From an uncultured Sphingomonadaceae bacterium (lineage in GTDB: Bacteria; Pseudomonadota; Alphaproteobacteria; Sphingomonadales; Sphingomonadaceae): a stretch of 43,957 nt of DNA. A program made the position numbers and the translations under genes. The stretch covers positions 1 to 43,957 of the forward strand of contig CAMLGC010000019.1 in the NCBI GenBank assembly GCA_946479505.1, read 5' to 3'. The notes beneath the pieces were generated by a model. The model worked only from the letters and a program-made list of their open reading frames with translations. It was not told the DNA's origin and searched no databases. Each line of letters starts with the position of its first letter. Position 1 is the stretch's first letter. Of the stretch, positions 17,299 through 23,902 are shown piece by piece.

Positions 17299-17373
17299 TG
17301 GTGGGCGTGGCAAGGATTGAACTTGCGACCCCTGCGATGTCAACACAGTGCTCTACCACTGAGCTACACGCCC
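17299..17373 (-). tRNA. tRNA-Val (GAC)
   Basis: The minus strand folds into a complete cloverleaf: acceptor GGGCGTG/CACGCCC, D-arm GCTC...GAGC, anticodon stem CTGTG/CGCAG with loop TTGACAT (anticodon GAC, valine), and T-arm GCAAG/CTTGC with loop TTCAATC. The discriminator A and the CCA end are encoded. It lies 46 bases downstream of cpdR in the same direction and is followed at once by an intrinsic terminator. Its 3' half is duplicated in decayed form at 10500-10542. Confidence 0.97.
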
Positions 17374-17419
17374 ACGAGGAGGCGCGCTGTAGCCGGGGAT
17401 GCGCCGGCATGCAAGCCGT

Positions 17420-17797
17420 CTAATTGCCCCCGGACATTCGCTCGATCTCGAACATCCGATCGACCTCGAGCACGAGATCGCGCAGGTGGAAGGGCTTGGA
17501 GAGGACGCGCGCCTCGGGCATCGTGCGCCCGGCCTTGAGCGTCACCGCCGCGAAGCCGGTGATGAACATCACGCGCGTGTCGGGCGCCATGTCGGCGCAG
17601 CGCTGGGCGAGCTCGATCCCGTCCATTTCGGGCATCACGATATCGGTCAGCAGCAGGTCGAAATGCTCCGCTTCCAGCAGCGGAATCGCCGCCGTGCCGC
17701 GATCGACCGCGCTTACCGCATAGCCCGTGCGCTCGAGCGCACGAGTCAGATATTCGCGCATCACCTGATCGTCTTCGGCGAGCAAGATTCGGATCAT
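17420..17797 (-). CDS. cpdR: CpdR-like single-domain response regulator
   Basis: The 125-residue protein is a stand-alone receiver domain without an output domain. The acidic pair is in LLAEDD (residues 8-10), the phospho-acceptor is Asp52 in LLLTDIVMP, and the conserved Lys is in SKPF. In alphaproteobacteria CpdR is phosphorylated through the CckA-ChpT relay. In its unphosphorylated form it primes ClpXP to degrade cell-cycle regulators, and the closeness to this family plus the MPEMDGIELA segment supports the name. ATG 17797 gives the standard MIRILLAEDD start; an in-frame GTG lies four codons upstream. It is divergent from the amidohydrolase gene. Confidence 0.85.
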   Translation of the reverse strand: MIRILLAEDDQVMREYLTRALERTGYAVSAVDRGTAAIPLLEAEHFDLLLTDIVMPEMDGIELAQRCADMAPDTRVMFITGFAAVTLKAGRTMPEARVLSKPFHLRDLVLEVDRMFEIERMSGGN

Positions 17798-17919
17798 CGG
17801 AATTCCCACGCTGCAAGCGCCAGACTATGCGCAAAGCGTTACCATTTTTCCAGTCTCTGGCGCTGTCCCGCATTGCGACGATTGCCGTCGCGCGGCGGCA
17901 GGCATAGATTGCACCGGCG

Positions 17920-18774
17920 ATGGACGATGCGCCGCCGTTCGACCGCCACGGACCGCCCGAGCCCACCGGCCCGGTGGTGCTGTCGGTGCCCCACGCCGGG
18001 CGCGACTATCCGCTGGCGCTGCGTGCCGCGCTGCGCGTGCCCGCGGTCCAGCTCGTCGTGCTCGAGGACCGCCACGTGGATCGGGTCGCGCTTGCCGCAC
18101 GAATCGGCGAGACGGTGTTCGTCCAGCAGCGCGCGCGCGCCTGGATCGATCTCAACCGCGCCGAGCACGAGCGCGATCCGCGCGTCGACGATGGCGCCGC
18201 GGCCGGCGGCCAGCCGCTCCAGTCGGCGAAATTGCGCAGCGGATTGGGGCTGGTTCCGCGCCGCGCGGCCCGGTCGGGCGATCTGTGGTGCCGCCGCTTC
18301 GCCGCCGACGAGATCGCCGCGCGCATCCGGTGCGATCATCGCCCCTATCATGCGGCGCTGGCGCAGGCGCTCGCGGCGGCGCGTGCGCGCTTCGGAATCG
18401 CGGTGCTGCTCGATCTGCATTCGATGCCGCCGTTGGGGGAGGGGAACGATGCGACGCGGCTGGTGTTCGGCGATCGCTTCGGGCGCAGCGCCGGCGCGCG
18501 CTTCGTGGCGCGACTCGAAGGGGAAGCCGAGGCTGCCGGGCTGCGGCACGCGCTCAACAGCCCCTATGCGGGCGGGCACGTCCTCGAACGCCACGGGGCG
18601 CCCGGTGCGGGCATCCATGCGGTTCAGATCGAGATCTGCCGTTCGCTCTACCTCGACGGTGCGCTGGACCAGCCGGGTCCAGGCCTCGCGCGCACGGCGG
18701 CGCTGCTCCGGCGGATGATCGACGCGATCGAGGACGAGGCGCTGGCGCAGCCGGGAGCACTCGCTGCGGAATAG
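17920..18774 (+). CDS. N-formylglutamate amidohydrolase family protein
   Basis: The 284-residue protein belongs to the N-formylglutamate amidohydrolase (HutG-like) family, which hydrolyses N-formylglutamate to formate and glutamate or acts on related N-acyl compounds. Visible signatures are VVLSVPHAGRDYP at the N-terminus, an EDRHVDRVA segment, AWIDLNRAEHERDP, and LLDLHSMPP, which contain the presumed metal ligands His and Asp. The C-terminal VQIEICRSLYLD is also typical. No other histidine-utilisation genes are nearby, so a role in histidine breakdown is not supported by context. It is divergent from cpdR. Confidence 0.88.
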   Translation: MDDAPPFDRHGPPEPTGPVVLSVPHAGRDYPLALRAALRVPAVQLVVLEDRHVDRVALAARIGETVFVQQRARAWIDLNRAEHERDPRVDDGAAAGGQPLQSAKLRSGLGLVPRRAARSGDLWCRRFAADEIAARIRCDHRPYHAALAQALAAARARFGIAVLLDLHSMPPLGEGNDATRLVFGDRFGRSAGARFVARLEGEAEAAGLRHALNSPYAGGHVLERHGAPGAGIHAVQIEICRSLYLDGALDQPGPGLARTAALLRRMIDAIEDEALAQPGALAAE

Positions 18775-18824
18775 GGCGGATTCGGCATTGCCGAAGCGGT
18801 TCGGCGCCAGCCCGCTCCTGCACG

Positions 18825-18933
18825 TCAAAAAAACCACCCCGTGCATGAAGCACGAGGTGGCCAAGGTTCAGGGAGGAGACACGCCCGAAGGCGCGCCATA
18901 CGACCCCGCGAAAGGGGGGACACGAGGCCGTAC
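18825..18933 (-). ncRNA. Candidate trans-acting small RNA with anti-Shine-Dalgarno loop
   Basis: A roughly 109-base minus-strand transcript is defined by a near-consensus promoter (18940-18968) and an intrinsic terminator (18827-18860). The predicted RNA begins near 18933. It folds a 5' hairpin closed by GUACG/CGUAU with an inner CCCC/GGGG stem, then a GCGCC-UUCG-GGCGU tetraloop hairpin. A single-stranded CUCCUCCCUGAACC region and the terminator hairpin follow. CUCCUCCC is an anti-Shine-Dalgarno sequence like that exposed in several alphaproteobacterial small RNAs. No reading frame of note lies inside. I do not assign it to a named family. Confidence 0.72.
18827..18860 (-). terminator. Intrinsic terminator of the candidate small RNA
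   Basis: On the minus strand CCACCTCGTGC, a five-base loop and GCACGGGGTGG form an 11-base-pair stem followed by seven T. One pair is G-U in the minus-strand RNA but would be a C-A mismatch in the plus-strand RNA, and the T-tract lies only on the minus strand, so the direction is clear. Confidence 0.85.
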
Positions 18934-18939
18934 AAGACG

Positions 18940-18968
18940 AATATAGGGCGACGGTCAGAGCGCTTCAA
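18940..18968 (-). promoter_or_regulatory. Promoter of the candidate small RNA
   Basis: On the minus strand TTGAAG (18968-18963) and TATATT (18945-18940) are separated by 17 bases. The element stands out in GC-rich DNA and lies just downstream of the cytochrome b561 stop codon (19012), so it drives an independent transcript rather than read-through from that gene. Confidence 0.75.
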
Positions 18969-19011
18969 GACCCGACCGTGCCGCCGTAAGTCGCTATTTT
19001 TGCACGCTTTG

Positions 19012-19566
19012 TCAGGCTCTGGATGCAAGCCCCGGGATCATGCGGCCGAGCACCGAATTACGCAGGACAAAATGGTGCCTCAGCGCGCCCGCGATGTGGA
19101 GCAGGACGAGCCCGACGAAAAGCCACCCGAGCAGCTCGTGCGCCTCGTGCGCGACGGAATGCGTCGCCTCGCCGACCGGAAGCAGGGGCACGTCGAATAG
19201 GCCGAACCATGACAGCGGGTGAGGCGGATTGCCGTGCGACACCATCGCCCAGCCGGTGAGCGGCATGGCGAGCATCAGCGCATAGAAGCCCCAGCGCGCC
19301 GCCCTGGCGAGCGCGCGATCCCATCCCGGAAGTGCGGTCGGGAGCGGCGGCGGCACGTGGCCGAGCCGCCACCCGATGCGCCCGAGCGTCAGCACGAGCA
19401 CGGTGATGCCCACCGCCTTGTGTGCGCCCATCAGCGCACGCAGCGCCGGCACGCCTTCGTGGAAGAGCCCCACGACGAGGTTGAACACCACCAGCGCGGC
19501 AATGATCCAGTGGAACCAGATCGCGCCTGTCGAATAGCGATCAGCCGCTGCCCGCGCCCCCGACAT
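19012..19566 (-). CDS. Cytochrome b561-type membrane protein
   Basis: The 184-residue inner-membrane protein has four hydrophobic segments and the histidines expected for two b hemes. These include the first-helix GAIWFHWIIAALVVFNLVVGL, LRALMGAHKAVGI, and the fourth-helix LLGWLFVGLVLLHIAGALRHH. The segment MPLTGWAMVSHGNP is typical of prokaryotic cytochrome b561 proteins such as E. coli CybB, which pass electrons between quinol and superoxide or other carriers. It lies five bases downstream of the sapC stop codon on the same strand, so it is likely to be co-transcribed with sapC, although a functional link is not obvious. Confidence 0.9.
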   Translation of the reverse strand: MSGARAAADRYSTGAIWFHWIIAALVVFNLVVGLFHEGVPALRALMGAHKAVGITVLVLTLGRIGWRLGHVPPPLPTALPGWDRALARAARWGFYALMLAMPLTGWAMVSHGNPPHPLSWFGLFDVPLLPVGEATHSVAHEAHELLGWLFVGLVLLHIAGALRHHFVLRNSVLGRMIPGLASRA

Positions 19567-19571
19567 GCGCC

Positions 19572-20351
19572 TCAGGCGACCGGATCGAGCTGCGGCTGCG
19601 GCATCTTGCCGAGCTGCATCTGGCGCCCGAAAATCTCGCGCATCAGTTGCAGCGAGAAAAGGTGCGCGTAGATAAGCGGCAGCATGCCGTTCTGGTTGGC
19701 CTTGCGAAGCTGGTCGCCGCGCAGCTCCTGGAGCTTCTTCTCGTCGATCATCTGGAAGCCGCGATAGGTGAAGGGGCGCTCGGCGCCCTCGGGCTGGATG
19801 CTGATTTCGCCGTCCATCAGCAGGCCGAGCTCCTTGAGCTCGCCCATGAACGCCTGGGTGCGGTTGCCCGCCTGCTCGAACGCCTCGTTGAACGAGAGAA
19901 TACCCTTGGTGAGCTCGCTCGGCTGGTCACCGTCGAACAGCTTGTCGCCTTCCTCGAAATCGCCGACCGCGTCCGAGGTCGGATCGAAGCACAGCGACAT
20001 CTCCTGCGCATCCGGCCGCAGCCGCGCGAGCATGTACGGATAGCGGCGGACATAGGCGGGGATGTAGAGGTTCTTTTCGGTGATCGCGCCCTCGTCATCG
20101 ACGAACACGTTGACGCCCTCGTTCAGGCCCATCAGCGCGATCGGGATCGCGTCGTCGCCGATGGTGAAGACGATCGGCATGAAACGCTGGACGAGCGGGA
20201 ACTCGTCGACGGTGAGCGGCACCGCATGGTGCTTCGCCAGGAAGGGCGCCTTGTCGCGGCTGCGCGCGCGGAAATTGGCGTGCGCCTGGCTCGAAAGCGG
20301 CTCAAGGGCATTGTAGAAAAGCGGAAGCTGGTTCTGCGGCGCGCTGGCCAT
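19572..20351 (-). CDS. SapC-family protein
   Basis: The 259-residue soluble protein matches the SapC family, named after a Campylobacter S-layer-associated protein. It is common in alphaproteobacteria, where it is often a single-domain protein of unknown role. Visible features are LPLFYNALEPLSSQAHANFRAR at the start, HHAVPLTVDEFPLVQRFMPIVFT, and an acidic middle segment (GDFEEGDKLFDGDQ). The C-terminus has helices and no sorting signal. No signal peptide is seen. A clear GGAGAG site precedes the ATG. In sphingomonads such genes often accompany TonB receptor or tryptophan halogenase clusters, but no such genes are adjacent here. Confidence 0.85.
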   Translation of the reverse strand: MASAPQNQLPLFYNALEPLSSQAHANFRARSRDKAPFLAKHHAVPLTVDEFPLVQRFMPIVFTIGDDAIPIALMGLNEGVNVFVDDEGAITEKNLYIPAYVRRYPYMLARLRPDAQEMSLCFDPTSDAVGDFEEGDKLFDGDQPSELTKGILSFNEAFEQAGNRTQAFMGELKELGLLMDGEISIQPEGAERPFTYRGFQMIDEKKLQELRGDQLRKANQNGMLPLIYAHLFSLQLMREIFGRQMQLGKMPQPQLDPVA

Positions 20352-20412
20352 TCTTACTCTCCGGGGTTGAAAGGGCGCGCGTCGCGCCGTGGCATCGATT
20401 CAGCGCCCGGCT

Positions 20413-21861
20413 CTATGGCCGCGGCGGCGCGGGCGCAAGCCTGACGAGCTTGCCCGGATTGAGCAACCCCGCCGGATCGAGCGCGTCCTTGATCGCGCGC
20501 AGCGCGTGGAGCCGGGCGGGGGAGGCGAGGCGCTCGAGCTCGCCGAGCTTCATCTGGCCGATGCCGTGCTCGGCCGAAATCGAGCCGCCGGCGGCGGCCA
20601 CGAGATCGTCGACGAAGCGCGTGATCGTCGGCGCCTCGGCTTCGTACCAGCGCTGCCCCTCGGCCCCGGCGGGCGCGCGGACATGGAAATGGACGTTGCC
20701 GTCGCCGAGATGGCCGAAGGCGGTCGCGTGGATGCCGGGAAAGCGCGCCTCGCTCGCCGCCGCGGCATCGAGCATGAAGCGCGGCATCGCGGACACGGGC
20801 ACCGAGAGGTCGAACTGCACCGCGGGCCCGCTCGCGCGCTCGGCTTCCGACAGCGAATGCCGGAGCCGCCAGAAAGCCTCGGCCTGCGCCTCGCTCGCAG
20901 CCACCAGGGCGTCGGTGACCAGTCCATCGGCAAGTGCCGATGCGAGCAGCCGCTCGACAAGCGCCGTGGGCAACTCGGCGTCGGCATCGCTCGTCGCCGC
21001 CTCGATCAGCACGTGCCACGGATGCGCGCCCGCAAGCGGCGAACGCGTGCCCGGAATGTGTTCCAGCACCAGCGCCAGCGAATCGCCCGGGATGATCTCG
21101 AAACTCTCGATTTCATCGGTTGCCGTCTGCATCCGCCGCAACAGCGCGAGCGCCTCGATCGGGCTCGCCACGCCCGCCCAGGCGACTGCCCGCGCGGCGA
21201 TCGCCGGCGCCAGCCGCAGCGTTGCCGCGGTCACCACGCCCAACGTCCCCTCGGCGCCGATCAGGAGCTGGGTGAGGTCGTAGCCGCGATTGTCTTTCTT
21301 GAGCGCGGCAAGCCCGTCGTGGATCGATCCGTCGGGCAGCACCGCCTCGAGCCCCGCGACCAGCCCCCGCATCGTCCCCCACCGCAGCACCTGCGTTCCG
21401 CCGGCATTGGTCGAGACGAGCCCGCCGATCGTCGCGCTTCCGCGCGCGCCGAGGGTCAGCGGAAAGCGCCGGCCGTGCCCGGCGATCGCTTCATGGAGCG
21501 TTTGCAGGATCACCCCCGCCTCGGCGATCGCGATCCCGGCCTCGGCGTCGATCGAGCGGATGCGATTGAGGCGGCGGAGCGACAGGATCAGCGCCGACCC
21601 ATCCGCGGGCGGGGTCGCGCCGCCGACCATCGAGGTGTTGCCCCCCTGCGGCACCAGCGCCACGCCCAGCTTGCGCGCCGCGGATACGATCGTCGCCACC
21701 TCCGCGGTCGAGCCGGGGCTCAGCATCGCCGGCGCATGGCCATGCCAGCGCCCGCGCCAGTCGGTCTCCCACGCCGCAATCGTCTCGCGCTCGGTGGTGA
21801 TCGCCTTGGAGTCGATCCGGCCGCGCAAGCGATCGAGCAGCGCTTTCTGGAGGGGTGTCAT
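20413..21861 (-). CDS. FAD-linked D-2-hydroxyacid dehydrogenase (D-2-hydroxyglutarate dehydrogenase-like)
   Basis: The 482-residue protein is a VAO/PCMH-type flavoprotein of the GlcD / D-lactate / D-2-hydroxyglutarate dehydrogenase group. The FAD-binding domain shows VPQGGNTSMVGGA (about 71-83), TIGGLVSTNAGGTQVLRWGTMR and LIGAEGTLGVVT. The C-terminal substrate domain has GHLGDGNVHFHV, carrying metal-binding His residues, and SAEHGIGQMK. In related bacteria the D-2-hydroxyglutarate dehydrogenase removes the by-product of SerA, which fits serA in this window, but the two are 20 kb apart and the substrate remains inferred. It is a monocistronic minus-strand gene. Confidence 0.88.
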   Translation of the reverse strand: MTPLQKALLDRLRGRIDSKAITTERETIAAWETDWRGRWHGHAPAMLSPGSTAEVATIVSAARKLGVALVPQGGNTSMVGGATPPADGSALILSLRRLNRIRSIDAEAGIAIAEAGVILQTLHEAIAGHGRRFPLTLGARGSATIGGLVSTNAGGTQVLRWGTMRGLVAGLEAVLPDGSIHDGLAALKKDNRGYDLTQLLIGAEGTLGVVTAATLRLAPAIAARAVAWAGVASPIEALALLRRMQTATDEIESFEIIPGDSLALVLEHIPGTRSPLAGAHPWHVLIEAATSDADAELPTALVERLLASALADGLVTDALVAASEAQAEAFWRLRHSLSEAERASGPAVQFDLSVPVSAMPRFMLDAAAASEARFPGIHATAFGHLGDGNVHFHVRAPAGAEGQRWYEAEAPTITRFVDDLVAAAGGSISAEHGIGQMKLGELERLASPARLHALRAIKDALDPAGLLNPGKLVRLAPAPPRP

Positions 21862-21942
21862 CGACGGACGCGCCTAGCATAACCGTGCGAGGCGGCCAAT
21901 TCATGGACTGTTCAACCCACATCGCTATGAGGGCCGCCCTGC

Positions 21943-22395
21943 ATGACGAGCCCTGCCATCCCTGCTGCGCTGATGCTGCTGCTTGCCGCGCCCGCTGTGC
22001 CGGCGGGGTCGCCGGTGATCGCCTGGGGACAGGTCGCCATCCACCAGCGGATCGTCATCCGCGTGCCGCGCATGCCGATTCCTCCCGGACGACAGCCGAT
22101 CGGCAATGTCCGCCCGATGCAATGGGTGGAAAAGAATGCGCCCAAATGCGTGCCCGTCGACACGCTCGCCGCGGCGACGATCAGCGAGGCCGACAGTGTC
22201 GATCTGGTGGTGCGCGGCGGCGGCCGTTTGCGCGCCAAGCTGGGCGACGATTGCCCCGCGCTCGATTTCTATTCGGGCTTCTACCTGAAGCGCACCGACG
22301 ACGGGATGCTCTGTGCGAAACGCGATTCGATCCGCTCGCGTTCGGGCGACAATTGCCCGATCGTGGCGTTCAAGCATCTCGTGCCCGCGCGCTGA
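21943..22395 (+). CDS. Small exported cysteine-containing protein of unknown function
   Basis: The 150-residue protein starts with a signal peptide (MTSPAIPAALMLLLAAPAVPA, cut near residue 21). The mature part has four cysteines in KCVP, DDCPA, LCAK and DNCPI contexts, which could form two disulfides in the periplasm. There is an IRVPRMPIPPGRQP basic-proline stretch. No domain is recognised. GAGGG lies about eight bases before the ATG. It stands upstream of a DEAD-box helicase on the same strand with a 93-base gap. Confidence 0.7.
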   Translation: MTSPAIPAALMLLLAAPAVPAGSPVIAWGQVAIHQRIVIRVPRMPIPPGRQPIGNVRPMQWVEKNAPKCVPVDTLAAATISEADSVDLVVRGGGRLRAKLGDDCPALDFYSGFYLKRTDDGMLCAKRDSIRSRSGDNCPIVAFKHLVPAR

Positions 22396-22488
22396 CGGGC
22401 GGGAAACCTTGACATTCGTCGGCAAATCCGCGAGCGCGGGTGCCGCCCGACGGCACCGGTTCGTGCCCATCTCTTTTCCGGATTCCAT

Positions 22489-23898
22489 ATGAGCTTCGCC
22501 GATCTCGGCCTTTCGGATGAATTGCTACGCGCGGTCTCGGAATCGGGGTACGCGGAACCGACGCCGATCCAGGCGAGCGCAATCCCGTCGGTGCTGATGA
22601 TGCGCGACATCATCGGGGTGGCGCAGACGGGCACCGGCAAGACGGCCAGCTTCGTGCTGCCGATGATCGACATCCTCGCGCATGGCCGCAGCCGCGCGCG
22701 GATGCCGCGCAGCCTGATCCTTGAGCCGACACGTGAGCTTGCCGCGCAGGTTTCGGAAAATTTCGAGAAATACGGCAAATATCACAAGCTTTCGATGGCG
22801 CTGCTGATCGGCGGCGTCTCGATGGGCGATCAGATGGCCGCGCTCGAAAAGGGCGTCGACGTGCTGATCGCCACGCCGGGCCGGCTGATGGACCTGTTCG
22901 GCCGCGGCAAGATCCTGCTCACCGGCTGCTCGCTGCTCGTCATCGACGAGGCCGATCGCATGCTCGACATGGGGTTCATCCCCGATATCGAGGAAATCTG
23001 CACCAAGCTGCCGCGCCAGCGCCAGACGCTGCTCTTCTCGGCGACGATGCCCGCGCCGATCAAGAAGCTCGCCGACAAGTTCCTCGACAATCCCAAGACG
23101 ATCGAGGTCGCCCGTCCCGCGACCACCGCGACCAACATCAAGCAGTGGCTGGTGCCGGTCGCGCAGGCGAACAAGCGCGCCAAGCTGCGCGATCTGCTGC
23201 GCCAGGACGAGGTGCGCACCGCGATCATCTTCTGCAACCGCAAGACGACCGTGCGCGAGCTCAACAAGAGCCTCAAGCGATCGGGCTTTCGCACCGGAGA
23301 GATACACGGCGACATGGACCAGCCGGCGCGGATTGCCGAGCTCGACCTGTTCAAGCAGGGCGAGGTCGACATCCTCGTCGCCTCCGACGTTGCGGCGCGC
23401 GGACTCGACGTGAAGGGCGTGAGCACGGTCTTCAACTTCGACGCGCCGTGGCACCCCGACGATTACGTCCACCGCATCGGCCGCACCGGGCGCGCCGGAG
23501 CGACGGGCGTTGCCTACACCTTCGTCACGCCCGAAGACGCCGAGAACATCGCCAATATCGAGAAGCTGACCGGCCAGAAGATCGATCGGCTCGACGAACA
23601 GAGCACGCCCGCGGCCGAGCGCACCGAGTCCGAGCCCGCCGAAGAACGCCCGCGCCGTGGCCGGGGCGGACGCAAGCCCAAGGAGCAGCCGGCCGAGCGA
23701 GAGGCTCCGCGCGCCGAACCACGCCGGGATGCGCCGTCCACCGAACCGCGCGACGAAGCCCCGCGCGCCGAGCCGCGCAAGGAAGCAGCGCGTCCGGACC
23801 GTCGCGAGCGCGGGCGCCGGCCTCGCGACCAGGACGCGCCCGACGACGGCGGTTGGAACGGCCCCGTCCCCGATTTCCTGTCGGCGCGGATCCCCTGA
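22489..23898 (+). CDS. DEAD-box ATP-dependent RNA helicase, RhlE-like
   Basis: The 469-residue protein has the complete DEAD-box core: Q motif (Gln28), AQTGTGKT (45-52), PTREL (80-84), TPGRL (129-133), DEAD (153-156), SAT, ARGLDV and HRIGRTGRAG. It unwinds RNA duplexes, in cold adaptation, ribosome assembly or mRNA decay, as known for the RhlE group. After about residue 375 comes a charged, disordered tail rich in Arg, Pro and Glu with repeated (A)PRAEPR-type units, which probably binds RNA. The 93-base leader contains a perfect 7-base-pair hairpin (22439-22457). It converges with ligD, with only four bases between stop codons. Confidence 0.93.
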   Translation: MSFADLGLSDELLRAVSESGYAEPTPIQASAIPSVLMMRDIIGVAQTGTGKTASFVLPMIDILAHGRSRARMPRSLILEPTRELAAQVSENFEKYGKYHKLSMALLIGGVSMGDQMAALEKGVDVLIATPGRLMDLFGRGKILLTGCSLLVIDEADRMLDMGFIPDIEEICTKLPRQRQTLLFSATMPAPIKKLADKFLDNPKTIEVARPATTATNIKQWLVPVAQANKRAKLRDLLRQDEVRTAIIFCNRKTTVRELNKSLKRSGFRTGEIHGDMDQPARIAELDLFKQGEVDILVASDVAARGLDVKGVSTVFNFDAPWHPDDYVHRIGRTGRAGATGVAYTFVTPEDAENIANIEKLTGQKIDRLDEQSTPAAERTESEPAEERPRRGRGGRKPKEQPAEREAPRAEPRRDAPSTEPRDEAPRAEPRKEAARPDRRERGRRPRDQDAPDDGGWNGPVPDFLSARIP

Positions 23899-23902
23899 TT
23901 CC

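Larger units (their letters stand above)
10500..17373. mobile_element. Putative genomic island bounded by tRNA-Val direct repeats
   Basis: The interval runs from the tRNA-Val 3' fragment to the intact tRNA-Val. Its whole content is a self-contained glycoside-degradation cassette: GH3, GMC dehydrogenase, small subunit, DUF1080 and SGNH hydrolase. The intact tRNA has its 3' end facing the cassette and the fragment sits at the far end in the same orientation, as expected for a tRNA-targeted insertion. No integrase or excisionase is seen, so if it was a mobile element it is now fixed or was mobilised in trans. The repeats are diverged, which suggests an old event. Confidence 0.45.

Noticed and set aside
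10500..17373. Integrase, transposase or excisionase in the putative island
   Set aside because: None of the frames shows the tyrosine-recombinase R-H-R-Y pattern or a transposase motif, so mobility is not claimed.
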